Source of the DNA: Cristatella mucedo
Lineage: Eukaryota; Bryozoa; Phylactolaemata; Cristatellidae
Assembly (NCBI GenBank): GCA_009760855.2
Contig: WPIO01000432.1
Location: forward strand, 1 to 47,415
Length of the DNA: 47,415 nucleotides
Direction of reading: 5' to 3'
A program made the position numbers and the translations under genes. This document shows positions 24,100 to 37,378 of the stretch, piece after piece (position 1 is the first letter of the stretch; every line of letters starts with the position of its first letter). The notes beneath the pieces are model-generated. The model saw only the letters and a list, made by a program, of their open reading frames with translations, had not been told where the DNA came from and did no database searches.

Positions 24100-25069
24100 G
24101 TGAAAATATAAGGCTTAATAGGAGCACGGACAAATTGAAGTACCAGCAAGGGACCACTCCCTGCCTCTGCTGCCGAACCCCCTGCTGCCTTGCTACAATC
24201 CCTCTTCTCTCATCCAGATTCCTGCTATCTCGATTGGTAAACGTTCGGGGAAACCTGCAGCCTCACATGAAGCTGAGCCCATTCACTAACTCGACCACTG
24301 ACATGCTCGGTGGGCTACACGGCTGACTGACTACAGTGGCAGCCAAATCATTATGTGACAGCAGCAGCAGCTGCCGATGTAGCAGTAACTGCAGATGGGG
24401 GGGGGGGTGAGTCCTTGCATAAGCAGCCCTACTTGCATAAGCAGCCCTACTTGCATAAGCAGCCCTACTTGCATAAGCTAGGGCGCTCGGCTGCTGGCAC
24501 GTGGCTTGGCTGTTGTCACATGGCTAGGTTGCTGTTACGTTGCTTGGCCTAGCTGCTGCGAGGTCACGTGAAACCAACGGTCACACAGTTGAACGACAGA
24601 GCTGCTCCACAAAGCCTAGTGCAGACAATGCCAAGACTGCGACCGTTGTTTAAACACGATGCAGAAGGCGAGCAGCGATGGTCAGCTCGATGGTATGCTC
24701 AGCCTATTCCCTTCTTTTCAGCGTGGCAAATAACCGCCGGGGGGGGGGGGCCACAATGCAGAGGGCTGAATGCGCAGCCGGTAACGCTGAATGGGCACAG
24801 CACTGCTCAGGCTCCGAGACAACAAATGTCTGCCCCCACGCCTGTATATGCAGTGCACTCTCGGATCTGACAGGAACGGCCACCCGGCGACCGACCCATT
24901 GTGTCCAAAGAGTCGAAACCAGGAGGCAAGACCGGCATCTCTGCTTCGTGGCCAGTGCACTTGTGCACCCACTGTGCACTCCCTCTGGCCGTCCACTGGA
25001 GGCTGCAGTCAGCCGGCCGGAGGGAAGGGACCAGGTGCCACGGTGCTTAGTGCCCAATGGCTGCAGAGA

Positions 25070-25080
<11 letters not shown>
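24100..25080. repeat. Internal duplication, copy 1 (pairs with 27030-27560)
   Basis: Shared words include GACAAATTGAAGTA/GACAGATTGAAGTA, CTACAATCCCT/CTATAATCCCT, AGGAGGCAAGACCGGC and CTTCGTGGCC, in the same order. No coding function was recognised. It lies upstream of ALAS exon 1, so it could include promoter sequence. Confidence 0.6.
24415..24480 (+). repeat. 18-base tandem repeat, about 3.5 copies
   Basis: The unit TTGCATAAGCAGCCCTAC is repeated perfectly three times and begins a fourth (TTGCATAAGC). A single related unit pair occurs at 27315-27345 in the partner block. Confidence 0.9.
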
Positions 25081-26540
<1,460 letters not shown>

Positions 26541-26559
26541 TTGAAAACAGGTACAAAGA

Positions 26560-26960
26560 AGACGAGTTCACTTAAGCGAAGAGACGCTGAGCCGAGCAAA
26601 TGCACTGAGACTTCATGGATACTACATCTGCATTGCAATTAGTGACTGCAGTTGGAAGCAAGTTCCAAAACCTCAGCAAACACAAGCAGAAGACTCGATC
26701 ACCATTACATTTCGGTATAGTGCCAGGCACGTCGAGATGACAAGATGCTGCCGAGCAGCTGGCACGTGGGCGAACTGGAGCCGCAAGGAGGTCGGATTGC
26801 ACGATGGTGCAAGTGACTCGAAAGCAACCTGCATGCCACACAGGCAGGATCATGACATTCAATCTGACGCTTAATATAGGAAGCTAGAGAAGCTCTGACA
26901 AGAGCGTTGCACTATGACTGCTACGCCACTGCCAACAAGAGCAGATTAGCTGAGGGTGGT
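26560..26960 (-). mobile_element. CR1-type fragment, minus strand
   Basis: Minus-strand frames read FESLAPSCNPTSL and FWNLLPTAVTNCN, decayed versions of CR1 ORF2 C-terminal blocks. Homologous sequence occurs at 33480-33620 and 34040-34260, where a further copy separates the two halves. Confidence 0.5.
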
Positions 26961-27029
26961 GGGTACCGACGCGATCGATCTCACGCAGGCTGCCCACACT
27001 AATACGAGTGAAAATATCAGGCAGCCGAT

Positions 27030-27560
27030 TAATAGGATCCAGGACAGATTGAAGTAGCAGCAGGGGGTTACTTGCTGCCTTCCCCATCACCTGCTATAAT
27101 CCCTATTCCCCCCCCCCCCCCCCCGATTTCCACGATCGTTATCTCCGATTGATAAACAATCTGGTTAACCGGCAGCCTGCACCTGCAACCACTGGCTAAC
27201 TCGACCACTGACAACGGCTGACTACAGCTGCCCGAGAGTGACAGACAAACCATTAAGCTACAGCCGGCAGTAGTAGTGATAACAGATGCTGGGTGGAGTC
27301 CTTGAGTTGATCCTTGAATAAGCTGCCTTACTTGCATAAGCTAGCACGATCGACGGACTGGCACACACCTGCCTCGGAATTGAGCAGTTTTTTTTAGATA
27401 GAGGCAGGGGAAACTCTGTGTAAAGGGGTTGGAAACTTATGGCCCTTGCGGCCCAGGAGGCAAGACCGGCTTCTCTGCTTCGTGGCCTGTGCCTGCACTC
27501 TGGCATTCCCTCTGGCCGTCCGCTAGAGGCTGCAGCTAGCCGGAGCACTGCCACCATCCA
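27030..27560. repeat. Internal duplication, copy 2 (pairs with 24100-25080)
   Basis: Shorter partner of 24100-25080. It contains a 17-base C run at 27108-27124 at a position where the other copy has a CT-rich segment. Confidence 0.6.
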
Positions 27561-27837
27561 TCGGCTGCAAAGGCGGGGCACCACGGCCTGGGGGGGCCCT
27601 TGGCATCATGGTCGGTGGCAAGTCAAGCCTTCGACCAGGTAATGCGACCTCAAGAGTACCGAAAGGCGACGGCCAAGCAGTTTGGAGTAGCAGCCACAAA
27701 ACCCATAGGTTTGCCAGCTGGCCGCCTGGACCAGCAAACTCTTCATAGGTCCACATAAATATGCTGGGCTCGGCATGCACAACGAAAATATTTGGGGCCT
27801 GCTTAGCCAGGGATGCCACGGTCAAGTTGGTCCATGA

Positions 27838-28360
27838 ATTTGTGACATCCGTCTAGACTTCAGCAACTCAATCCTGGCGGGTCTTACGGCCTGTGCAATC
27901 GGGCACTTACAGTTGGCGCAAAACTCAGCAAACAGGCTTGTGTGTCGTAAGGGTCACAGCTGCCATACCAGAGTTGCCACATTAAAGCACTTCTCGCCAA
28001 CCCGCAACACCCGCAACGGGCTCCCCGTGAAGCTGGGTATCGACTTCGAGGTTCTGTCACTCATTCACAACACGCCTCCCGGTTCATCACCAGCTCTTCT
28101 GACTCAAGTCGTTTAGCTGTGCCGTGAGCCAACCTCAAATCTTTTGGAGACAGTGCAGTGTGTATGCTCCCCAAGTCTAAAACTCACTCTCGAATGATGT
28201 CGTGAAATCCTCTTGACTTTAAAAAAAGCCGCTAGAAAAGCTGATCACAGCATTTGCAGGGTCCTCGTGTCCTTTGTGTGCTGACACTGGGCAGGCAACC
28301 ACTAAACATATTGACATGCTTCCTTAAAGCACATGTTTTAAAGTGCCTAGAAAGAGATTT
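27838..28360 (+). mobile_element. CR1-type 3' end
   Basis: Reads RLDFSNSILAGLTACAIGHL and LAQNSANRLVCRKGHSCH, then IDFEVLSLIH, then a decayed C-terminus and 3' UTR (AAGTGCCTAGAAAGAGATTTGG). A tRNA-derived SINE begins directly after the tail at about 28361. The left counterpart is split between 3400-3565 and 5640-5945. Confidence 0.75.
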
Positions 28361-28560
28361 GGTGAGCCGTAATGGCTCACTAGGTAAGGCGGTTGCTTTT
28401 CACGACCTCGGCCCCGAGGTAGTGGGTTCGAATTTTGTGGTGGGCGATCCTTTATCGCCGCTGCAAGCGGTGGTGATAGATGTCAAGGCTCTTCTGTCGC
28501 TATACAAAAAGAGGCTGTTAAATCAGCTTGTATTTATTATTTATTTTCATTATTTAGTTT
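28361..28560 (+). mobile_element. tRNA-derived SINE, copy 1
   Basis: The tRNA-like head contains a box A-like TGGCTCACTAGG near 28373 and box B GGTTCGAAT at 28425-28433. It is followed by a body shared by all copies (GTGGTGATAG, GGCTCTTCTG, GCTATACAAA, GAGGCTGTTAAATCAGCT) and an AT-rich tail with TATTTATT. It sits at the very end of a CR1 tail. Confidence 0.8.
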
Positions 28561-29174
28561 ATTGTATCTAAAGCTCAAGAGAACCTTTGCAGGACTGGGG
28601 CTCAATGAGGACTGATAGATACACGAGGAACTAGCTGTGGCCGACGAAAACCGGCATCACCACGGCTCGCTGTAGAAGACTCATGCTGAGTCACGGCATT
28701 TAGTTGTGATTACTTTGGCAGGGTCGTAATCTGTCATGTGCTTGGTGAAGCAACGAGACCTCCTCCTACTCCCCCCCCCCCCCCGACACTGCCCCCTCCG
28801 AGCCAGGTACTGACCGACCTTTGGCAGGTCGAACTATCCTCGATCTCGTTTTACGGACACATCTCCGTCGTCTGACATGCACTGCCATACTCCATGCGAA
28901 GAGGAAGCAATGCCGTACATTGACGGCTAATGGTATCGAGTACAGTCAAAAGTCGTTGCATTATGCAAGGCCATTCGAAGTGCAGCTGATCCCAACGAGT
29001 ACAGTACTTGTTGCGACGAGGTGCATAAACACACGTGCGCGCGCACATGCACACACGGGCGCACGCACGCACACACGGGCGCACGCACGCACACATACAC
29101 GGGTGCCCACACAAATACACGTGTGCACATGCACACATGCAGACACGTACACACATACAAACACAGAGGCACAC

Positions 29175-29330
29175 GCATAAATAAAATATCAGCTCATTTA
29201 ACAGCACCATTTGTATAGCATCAGAAGAGCCTTAACGGCTATCACCACTGCTTGCATTTGACAATAAAGGGTCGCCCACAGCAGGATTCGAACCCAGGGC
29301 CTCGGTCGTGACAACACAAGACGACACACA
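29175..29330 (-). mobile_element. tRNA-derived SINE, copy 3, 5'-truncated head
   Basis: On the minus strand, box B GGTTCGAAT lies at 29286-29294, with the shared body GTGGTGATAGCCGTTAAGG, GGCTCTTCTGATGC and ATACAAATGG, and a tail with ATTTTATTTA. The box A side runs into the CA-rich tract at 29325. Confidence 0.75.
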
Positions 29331-29392
29331 CACAGACAGGTACACAAATGGGTACACACACAGGTACACACACAAAAGCACACAGGTACACA

Positions 29393-29395
<3 letters not shown>

Positions 29396-29445
<50 letters not shown>
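29396..29445. repeat. (CA)n microsatellite
   Basis: 50 bases of CA. CA-rich sequence begins at about 29030 and continues on both sides of SINE copy 3. Confidence 0.95.
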
Positions 29446-29447
<2 letters not shown>

Positions 29448-29654
29448 TGTTAATTTGCTGTATCGATCGGAATACTTGAGTCGTCAGCTATGACTTCACT
29501 GATGCAAAGTCCTTTCCGGTAGTGACCAAAGCTGCAAGCGAATTCTAGACTTTCAGTCCCTACAAATTCAGGGCCCGACCACCAAAAGATTTCGATTTAG
29601 TGCAGGCGGTAGGCAAAAGACAATCGGAAGCCGATGAGCTGATAGTGGAATAGA

Positions 29655-29745
29655 AATTTTTAATAATAATAGTATTTTTGTACAGCGCGCTCAGATAATT
29701 TGGTCTCTTTCTAGGAACTTTACATTTTGGAAAGAGGTCGCATAG
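29655..29745 (-). mobile_element. CR1-type tail, minus strand
   Basis: AATAATAATAG followed by TTTCTAGGAACTTTACATT is the reverse complement of the (ATT)n tail and the GTAAAG..CTAGAAAGAG 3' UTR found in other copies. The body to its right is not recognisable. Confidence 0.4.
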
Positions 29746-30879
29746 GAAGGCTGGTGCAGGTTAGTAGTACAATGCTAGTTGATCTAAAGGCCTGATTTAA
29801 ATAGCAGGTAAATAGAGCCGTGGCAGTTGCTACAACTCCAGCTTTCAGTGGGCAATCAAGATTGGCCTGCGGCAAAATTCAATCCCACGACTTGTCCTGG
29901 GCTGAGACAGTGAAGCGACTTGTAAGGCCAGCAGAGGATCCTGAAGTCGACTCGATGCTTGGCAGAGAGCCAGTGACGCTCAGGCAGAATTGGCCTCAAG
30001 AGACAGCTAGGCCGCTGACCACAGAGCAGCCGAAGCAGCTGAGTTTTGCACCAAATTCAGCCGATTAAGAGCACAAGCCGCGGGTTCTCAATAAAGGGAA
30101 CGGCAGTGATTTCGACGGTCAGTCACGAACGAGACACCTAGTTTGGCTGCTGTGCCACTCTTATCAAAGCAGGCCCTGGTTGCTGCGATGGTCCTGAGCT
30201 CTGAGTGTGGGGCTGACTTGGCAGCACGAGCAGACGCAAGTAAGTCGCAGCAGCAAGTACGAGCAGCAGTAAATCTCCAAGATGCCTGGCTGCCATCCAA
30301 GACACGGCCTAGGCTAGAGCAGATATTGAAGCAGCAGCAGCAGCAGCAGCAGCAGCAGAGCCAGCCACCGGCTACTCAGGCTGCTGCCACCTCGACTCTC
30401 CCCTCCAGTGCAGCTCGGTACAAGGCCTCTCTCGGCCAGTGGAAGCTCATGAGCTGAGCATGAGCCTCGTAGGCATCGCAGCCGAAGCACCCATCGCTTG
30501 TCGATTGCAAATGCAGCTGCTCGAGCTAACGCGACAACCAACGAGTCATCTTTTTCTGCCACAAAACTGCACGGGCAGAGACACAGCCCAACACAGTTCA
30601 AGGTGTCAGCTAGCCAACAGAGCTGCCCTGGCCAACCAGTGAAGCTGAGTGAATGGGCAGGACAAGGGGACTGTCCGCGTGGCTTGGTGGGCTTCTCATG
30701 TTCAGGCTTCGGTCCTTTGCCCAGGGGTGTGACAGCAGACCGGAGCAGCCAGACTCAGTTCCACCTCATAAATTGCAGGGCAGACCGGGGAAAAACAAGC
30801 TGCGGCAGGCAGATGGCAAGGGGCAGGAAGACACAGAAGGAGGAGCCAAGGCTGCAGAAAATAGCTGGCCGGAGCTTCT

Positions 30880-31940
30880 AGCCACCAGGCGCTGTTTGTT
30901 GATCACATCAGGGCACCAAAGCTGAATGGCAGTCGCTGAGACAATAGCAGCCCAAGCTGACCGGACCAATGAAGGCTGCATGCTCATAAAAGTGGCTCTA
31001 AAACCTCTGGAAAAACAGCAGCAACCAGTTGTGCCGACAACTGTACTGAAACTGGCAAGCGATCGCTAAGAGTGCTGAGGGTGAGACAAATTGCCCACCA
31101 TCTTGCCAGTAAAATCGGGCAGGCCATGCAGGCAACCATTACGAAACGGCTGAGCCGATCGTCTCGATGTAAGCACTTCCGAGCGATGGGCAAGCAAGAC
31201 AAAACTCCTACCGAAGGTGAGAATTGTCCTGCAGTCAGCGTCACTCCAGAAGAAGCCGGCACGTGTCAGCTAAGGTTGATTGATCCCCTCGCGTCTTGCA
31301 GCTACTATTTTCTACCGCGGCTGCATCGGCCAGAAGTGAAGCAGCGAAGCAGAAGTTTCAGGACGACGAGGCCGCCAACCCGCCAGTACCTGGTGACGTC
31401 ACTCAAGAGCCAGGACCTGCCGCACCGAACCGCAGCGATTCCGATCGAACCCGGTGCTGCTGGGTCGCGGGCGACCGCCTGTCGCGTAGGTAGCAGCTCT
31501 AGGGTCTCGCAAATCTATAAATCCTGTCAAATGTCAACTCGTTACGGTGTCCCGTGACACAGAAGGTTGCCGTACGATAGGCCGGGTGTACACAGGAGGC
31601 GAGCAGGATTCGCCTCGCTTCCAACGACCGCGGTCCGGCGCTAAACTTGCGCCGGACTCACGCGCAAGACCAGCAAAATGAAGCCCCGGTGAAACGAATT
31701 GCAGAGGGAAACGGATTAAATGATAATTTAAGCCGGTCGCAGACGCACGGCCTATAAGCGCCTGACTGCGCCGGATGTGCTGCGGCCATATCGAGCCCTT
31801 AAGCCCCATGCAGGACGCCTACTGCGCCCGCGGTCGCCGCCGATTGAACAAAGAGGTCGCAGATCGTAAGTTCAGTGTGAACACGTCAAAGTAAGGAGCA
31901 CTTACAGTGTCAGTACCGAACTAGAGCACCCTAGTTGACG
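30880..31940. repeat. Duplicated block, copy 2 (pairs with 25070-26540)
   Basis: Second copy of the block above, without the GA tract. An open frame of 161 codons (31072-31557, plus strand, no ATG start) has no recognised family and shows no matching frame in the other copy, so it is not called as a gene. Confidence 0.6.
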
Positions 31941-32224
31941 AACGGCCAACGTGACACGACGAGAACGGAACAGGGCGTTTCCAACGGGATAGCTGGGAAG
32001 GGCGACTCGCGTTACCTAATGACCGTCAGCGACCGCGCCCTAGCTCCAGCCAAGCCTGCAGCAGGCTTCGCTTTGATCCAACCCAGCGACAAACGAGGCA
32101 TGAAAATAACTAACAGTACAGTCAGTGTTGTTGCTTCAGCTCAAGCAGATAATTATGTAGCACAGCGCCGGCCTGAATCAGTTTCAGAGCGCATGAGAAT
32201 TGCTCAGCAGGACACACCTCTGTC

Positions 32225-32726
32225 CTAGAGCAAGAGGATGCAGCCATCGTAGTAGGGCAATGAGGTGATTGATATCGGCTGGCCTGTTAAACCTGTAGTC
32301 CGGGCTAGCAATTTAAGAATAGGGCAACGCTTGCCCAAGGTCGCTGTCGCCGCCAGCCACCCTAGATTTGTCGGACGGTTTCTGTGAGAACGAAAGAAGT
32401 GGGTGAAGAGCATCTGCGTTCTCGAGCTGTGAGCAAGGGGACGCAGAGGTGATTGATATTGGCTTGGTTGTCAACCCCATTGTCCCAGCTAGTTATATAA
32501 TGATAGGGCGACGCTCGCTAGCTCTCTCTCTCTCTTTTTCATCTTCGGCTCCGTCTCGACGCCGTCGCCGGTAGTTGCCGGACGCGTTTCTCTGAAAGCG
32601 AGGGAGGAGGGCGGGCTGTTCGCCAGTGATTGAGGGACGGGACGAGACAGCGCTAGGAGGATTCGGTGGACGCCGCCGAATACGGTCGTATAGCGCTCGA
32701 GCTCGCATTTTTGTGTTTCTTCTGTG

Positions 32727-32776
<50 letters not shown>

Positions 32777-33100
32777 ACGTGGTCTCGCCAAGAGTGCTTG
32801 GTGTAGTGCATGAGGAACTCTTGCCGTAAGGTGGAGCCCAAGTTCTTCAGTCAGGGTCTAGGCTCCGGTTCGGGCTCCTCGTCTTATTTGGGTCGTTCCC
32901 CACAATAGACGTAGATAGCCTAATTGCGGGGACGTATTCCTACCACAAGAGTGCTTGTGCTGTTGAGAGCGTGTGAGGAGTGTGGAGATAAAACTGAGCT
33001 AGACGCTCAGCGACTGTGCGCTTGCGAATAAAGCTCAGTAAGATCCCCAATTTGTGTGTCTCGCTTTCCAATTCACGCCGCGGACTCACTACCCCCCTTA
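32225..33100 (+). mobile_element. Possible solo LTR
   Basis: TATATAA at 32494-32500 and AATAAA at 33027-33032 are arranged like a promoter and poly(A) signal about 530 bases apart, with a CA/GT tract between. Before the TATA box an imperfect direct repeat of about 80 bases (32256-32335 and 32448-32520: AGGTGATTGATAT..GGC..., ending ATAGGGC.ACGCT) resembles U3 repeats. The block interrupts sequence that is continuous at 26450-26560. Termini and a target-site duplication could not be fixed, and no second LTR was seen. Confidence 0.3.
32729..32774. repeat. (GT)n microsatellite
   Basis: 46 bases of GT inside the LTR candidate. Confidence 0.95.
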
Positions 33101-33479
33101 GTAACTGTGAGTAGGTTTGCGCCAGAAACGCTTGTTTCGTGGCGGCCTGCTTATTGCGCATAGGCGCGCACCGAACGGCATTAGGCGGTAGGTTACGCCG
33201 CTAGATAAGCCGCAGGTTAAGCCTACTCCGCCGAGCCTTCGGCGTTGCAATACTAATAGTGCATCGTTCGCATAGCCCTCCGAGAGAACTAAAATCTCTC
33301 TCTATACATGCACTTTACAATGGAAGCAAGCCCAGACACGAGCCAGCTAAAGCAAACAAGAATCCTATTTAGCTACCATCCGAGCTCAGACGAGGAACTG
33401 TCGGACCATCAGTTAGATGGACCCTGCCAAGCGGATTCACGAGCTGATTCGTGCACAGATAAGTGCACGAAAAGCCCAC

Positions 33480-35350
33480 TGGAGACAAAGAAGACGACGA
33501 GTTCGCTGAAGTGAAGAGGACGCTGAGCCGAGCACGATGAGCGTCTTCCACTGAGACTTCATGAATACACGCGGATTGCAATTAGTGACCGCAGCTAGAG
33601 AAATAAGTTCCAAAACCTCAGTGAATATGAGCAATGTAATGTAATGTATCTCCGTCTGTAACTCCACAAAGTCATAAAGACCATGTGGGTGTTACGCAGG
33701 AGAGTTTTGTATAGCGCACTCACGACCTAAGCGGCTTTCGGTACGCATTCGGTACCCAACAGACTTCGTCTCACGCAACAAAGAGAAAGTGGGTAGCATA
33801 GCAGAGTCAGGAGAGCAGTTGAGGTAGTGAGTAGTATGGAAGTAGCAGCTCAGGACCGCTGAAAAGAATGAGCCATAGTCGACAGTAGGAGAGTAGTTGT
33901 CGTTGGGTAAGAATTGTGGAAGCGCGTTCCACAGTCTAGGACCTGCAGAACTAAAGCTTCTGTCGCCAACGGTCTTTAAGTGGAGGACTGGAACAGCATA
34001 AGGCACGATCACCATAAGCTTTTAGTTTGGATCCCGGGACGTCGAGATGACTAGATGCTGAGGAGCCGCTGGTATGTGAGCGAACTAGAGCAGCAAGGAG
34101 GTCGGATTGTACGATGGTGCAAGTGACTCGAGCGACCTGGACGCCACACAGAGGATCTTGAAATTAATTGCATGCTTAATAGGAAGCTAATATGAAGCTC
34201 TGACAAAAGTGGTGCAATATGGCTGCCACGCCACTGCCGACTAAGATAAGTGCCGATAAGCCTAAGAGCTTCGCACCAGTCGCAAACGATAATGTGAAAT
34301 ATCTGGTGAATAATAAAGAGAATTTTAGTAATGGGGACGCGATGTTACAAGCGCGTGAACTGGTTTGGCTGCTGTACTCTTACCTATGGAGGCCATGATT
34401 AAGGCCATGTTTCCTAGCAGAAACTAAGCCCATGTGACTGTGGAAGAAACGTGCTCCTCCAACGATAAGTCGTTTTAAAATAGAAAGCCAATATTAAGGA
34501 TATATGTCAAGTGATTCGTGCTAGACGAATTAATTTTGAGGGTAAGGTCGCACAACTTTCTAACGGCATTAGTTTTGCTCATTAATAATAGGTTGGCCTT
34601 ATCATCATTAAATTTCAGGAAATAAGAGGCCATTCAAATTTCGAATGTCCTCGATGCAGGCTGCAAGAGAATCAAGTGAGTCGGATGCTGAGCATGCATG
34701 ACTAAGCAGGTTCAAATCGTCGGTAGAGCTGAGTATCGTCAGCATAGAAATAAAACCCAAGATTGGATTTGGCGATGCCATAGGTCGGAAGGTGAGTATA
34801 GTATTCAGTTAAAAGAAGACGGTGTAATACCGAACCCTGATGTCTATCCTACTTTAAAGGCTCCCAAGATGAACGGCAGTCCTTTTAATCTAAGCTCCTT
34901 ATCTTTATTAATCTTATTAGCTTATTAATTATTATTATTATTATTATTATTATTAATTTATTAATTATTAATCATATTATTATTAATCTTATTATCTTAT
35001 CTTATAAGATATTAAGGTATCCTTTATCTAATATCTATCTTATTTTAATCCAAGTCATTTTAATCTAAGCTCCTCCCGCTTTCTCTGATAGATAGAACCT
35101 AATCCACTTGACCACTATGCTAGGATACCTCGGCTTGCTCCAGAGGAATCTGGTAGCCAAAAGTGACAAATGTTGTTGATACATCTCGTAGAGCCAGCAG
35201 AGAGGCCCTAGCCTGATTAACATAGCTCCGATGGTCATTGTGAAAATAAAGCAGAGGGTTTTCCGTTGAATGGCTAGCACTAAATCTTGATTGGTACTCG
35301 CTCAAAAAAAGATTTGACGAATTCGTGTTATCTTTTCGTTGCTTGCCCAC
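33480..35350 (-). mobile_element. Decayed CR1-type LINE, minus strand
   Basis: On the minus strand an RT block appears near 35300-35180 (SEYQSRFSASHSTENPLL, then ...STTF), then LGFYFYADDTQLYRRF near 34720-34780 (YADD box intact), FKILCVA and LESLAPSYNPTSLL near 34100-34250, and LKTVGDRSFSSAGPRLWNALP near 33910-33980. Many stops and indels are present. At least two overlapping copies of the same family may be merged here, because 33480-33640 repeats a C-terminal block. An AT-rich stretch at 34925-35050 interrupts the RT. Confidence 0.65.
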
Positions 35351-35759
35351 CGCCTGATCAAGTATCGCGGATAAGGATGCCTAGATGGATGCTGGTCGAA
35401 AGTTAGCGAGACTCTCAGTTTATATGTCTGCTGGCCGTTCATGAGTGGCCGCCGGTAAATCGCCTTCTTCAGATGAGGAGCGAGGGCGTTTCCGATTCCC
35501 GTCTGGGCTAAACTTTAGCTGCTTTAGATGTGCGACGAGGCAGCGCAGCAGCGATCCCAGGTATCCCAGGCGGGTCAGTGTGCGAACGAAGGAAACAAGG
35601 TCAAGTTCAGAAGCTTCGCCTTCTGACGCAGCAGTGCACGGCCTCAGCTGCATCTACATCTGCGTCTAAATCTGAGCTGCACCTGCACTGTCGCCGCCGC
35701 TGACCTGCGGTGCATTCCTGCTCGTCGAAAGCTGAAGTGAGCGTCGGCGAGTGCTAGAA

Positions 35760-36160
35760 GCCGAGAGAGTTTTGCATGGCGAACTCACAGCCTAAGTGGC
35801 TTCGTTACGCATTCGGTAGCCGACAGACTTGTGTCTGAAAAGGATGTACCGTAGTCGGCTGCAGGAGAGTAGACGTCGTTTCGTAAGAACTGTAGAAGTG
35901 AGTTCCCCGTGATGGCACACTAGGTAAGGTGGTTGCTTTCACGACCTCGGTCCCGAGGTCGTGGGTTCGATTCCTGCAGTGGGCGATCCTTTATCGCCAC
36001 TGCAAGCGGTGGTGATAGCCGTAAAGGCTCTTCTGTCGCTATACAAAAAGAGGCTGTTTAATCAGCTAGGATTTTTCCCCCCATTCTAGGGCCTGCAGAG
36101 CAAAAGCTTCTGTCACCAAAACTGTCTTTAGACATAAGAATAGAACGACTAATTATTTTT
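35760..36160 (-). mobile_element. CR1-type C-terminal fragment, minus strand, split by a SINE
   Basis: 35760-35913 and 36081-36160 align to one continuous stretch at 33700-33985 (AAGAATTGTGGAAGCGCGTTCC followed there by the CTAGGACCTGCAGAACTAAAGC-type sequence). Here the two halves are separated by about 165 bases of tRNA-derived SINE. Confidence 0.7.
35914..36080 (+). mobile_element. tRNA-derived SINE, copy 2
   Basis: Same head and body as copy 1: box B GGTTCGATT at 35964-35972, then GTGGTGATAGCCGTAAAGGC, GCTATACAAAAAGAGGCTG and a short T-rich end. The insertion splits a CR1 fragment, and the uninterrupted version at 33700-33985 defines its boundaries. Confidence 0.8.
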
Positions 36161-37012
36161 ATTTGTCAATTAAGTACCTGAGGGCAAGAAGCTGCTGAAA
36201 GTAGTACAGTAGTTCAGCCTCGGTACGAAGGAGCCTAGTCACGGCGGGTCTTTTGGGTCAGCAAAAGAACGTTACTCTGTATCGGTTGATCAACCTGCAG
36301 TCATCGCAGTTCCTTCAGCAAAAGAAACGCGTAGCTGATACCCGTCCAGGAGCTCACGATTTAGCGTCTGTCACTGTTATGCTTGCGTGAGCACCTGCAC
36401 ACAGCAGAAGACGAATCAGACAGACGTCGTCTCTTTCATACCTAAGGCAACCACTACTGGGGAAGTGGCCCTGCTGGCCGTAGCCGTAGCTTATTTATGC
36501 TTATTTTTGCTCCTGTCTTGATAAATTGTCCATGGGCATAGCCAAATGCGTTTGCTAAGTGCAAGCAAACTCTCGATATCACGTCAATCAAATATAAAAA
36601 TTCAATATTCGCTTGCTATACAGTAAAATAAATTATAATTTTGGTTCCATACACATGTACTGTAATATTTATAGGGATACTACTCTATAGTGTAATGTCC
36701 GCCTAAGCCTCATTAATTCGGTTGTCTGCACAATGCGTGCTATATGTGCGGTTCTGGCGCCCACACCTGCGTGCCTAAAAGCAAATATGAGAATTTCAAA
36801 ATATCTCTCATGACCACAGATGCAAAGCTTTTGCGGAGCTAAGAACTAGGATAATGCACTGTGTGCCCAGTGATAAAAAATAAATTGAAATAAGTGACAT
36901 AATAAGCGCCTGAATAGAGATTTAGTTCTCTTCTCTATATAGACAGTTTAATAGAAATATTTCTTCAGCTAAGGCTATATTTTTAGGCGTGCGAGTATTA
37001 TTAGATTGCTGT
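36160..37012. other. AT-rich noncoding stretch
   Basis: No open frame worth calling, no recognisable repeat signature and high A+T, in contrast to the CpG-rich DNA on its right. Confidence 0.6.
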
Positions 37013-37180
37013 CGTCCCTACTAATTAAAGCGACTAAGTCCGCCCGCCCGCCACGCGGCAAGATGGCGACCAGCACTTGCGGGAGTGATGGGTAATAGAT
37101 GCGTAAATTTATATATAGTATTGTATGGACTCGGTGAAGCGAGCTCAAAGGCAGTGACCTCTAGTAGCAAATATAATCGG
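37013..37180. repeat. Dispersed repeat, copy 1 (pairs with 42350-42735)
   Basis: TACTAATTAAAGC, GCAAGATGGCG and GTGAAGCGAGCTCAAAGGCAGTG recur in the same order at 42355-42725, where about 200 extra bases lie between them. It resembles a short nonautonomous element, but terminal inverted repeats were not found. Confidence 0.55.
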
Positions 37181-37378
37181 ACGCAAGTGCGCGTATGTAT
37201 ATGGTGCTTTAGGCGCCGTCTCCTTCAAGGCTATACGTTATAAGTATAGCTATACGCAGCCAGCATAGGAGATAGTCCGGACGTGTTAGTCGGCGTTCGC
37301 GTAAACCCGAGTGTTTACATAAGCAAAACGGGGGCTCGCTGTCAACGATCCGCTGGACGATAGCTGCTAGATACGAAA

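Noticed and set aside
28361-28440. Functional tRNA gene
   Set aside because: Box A and box B are present here and in three other places, but each is followed by the same non-tRNA body, so they are SINE heads. The acceptor stems do not pair.
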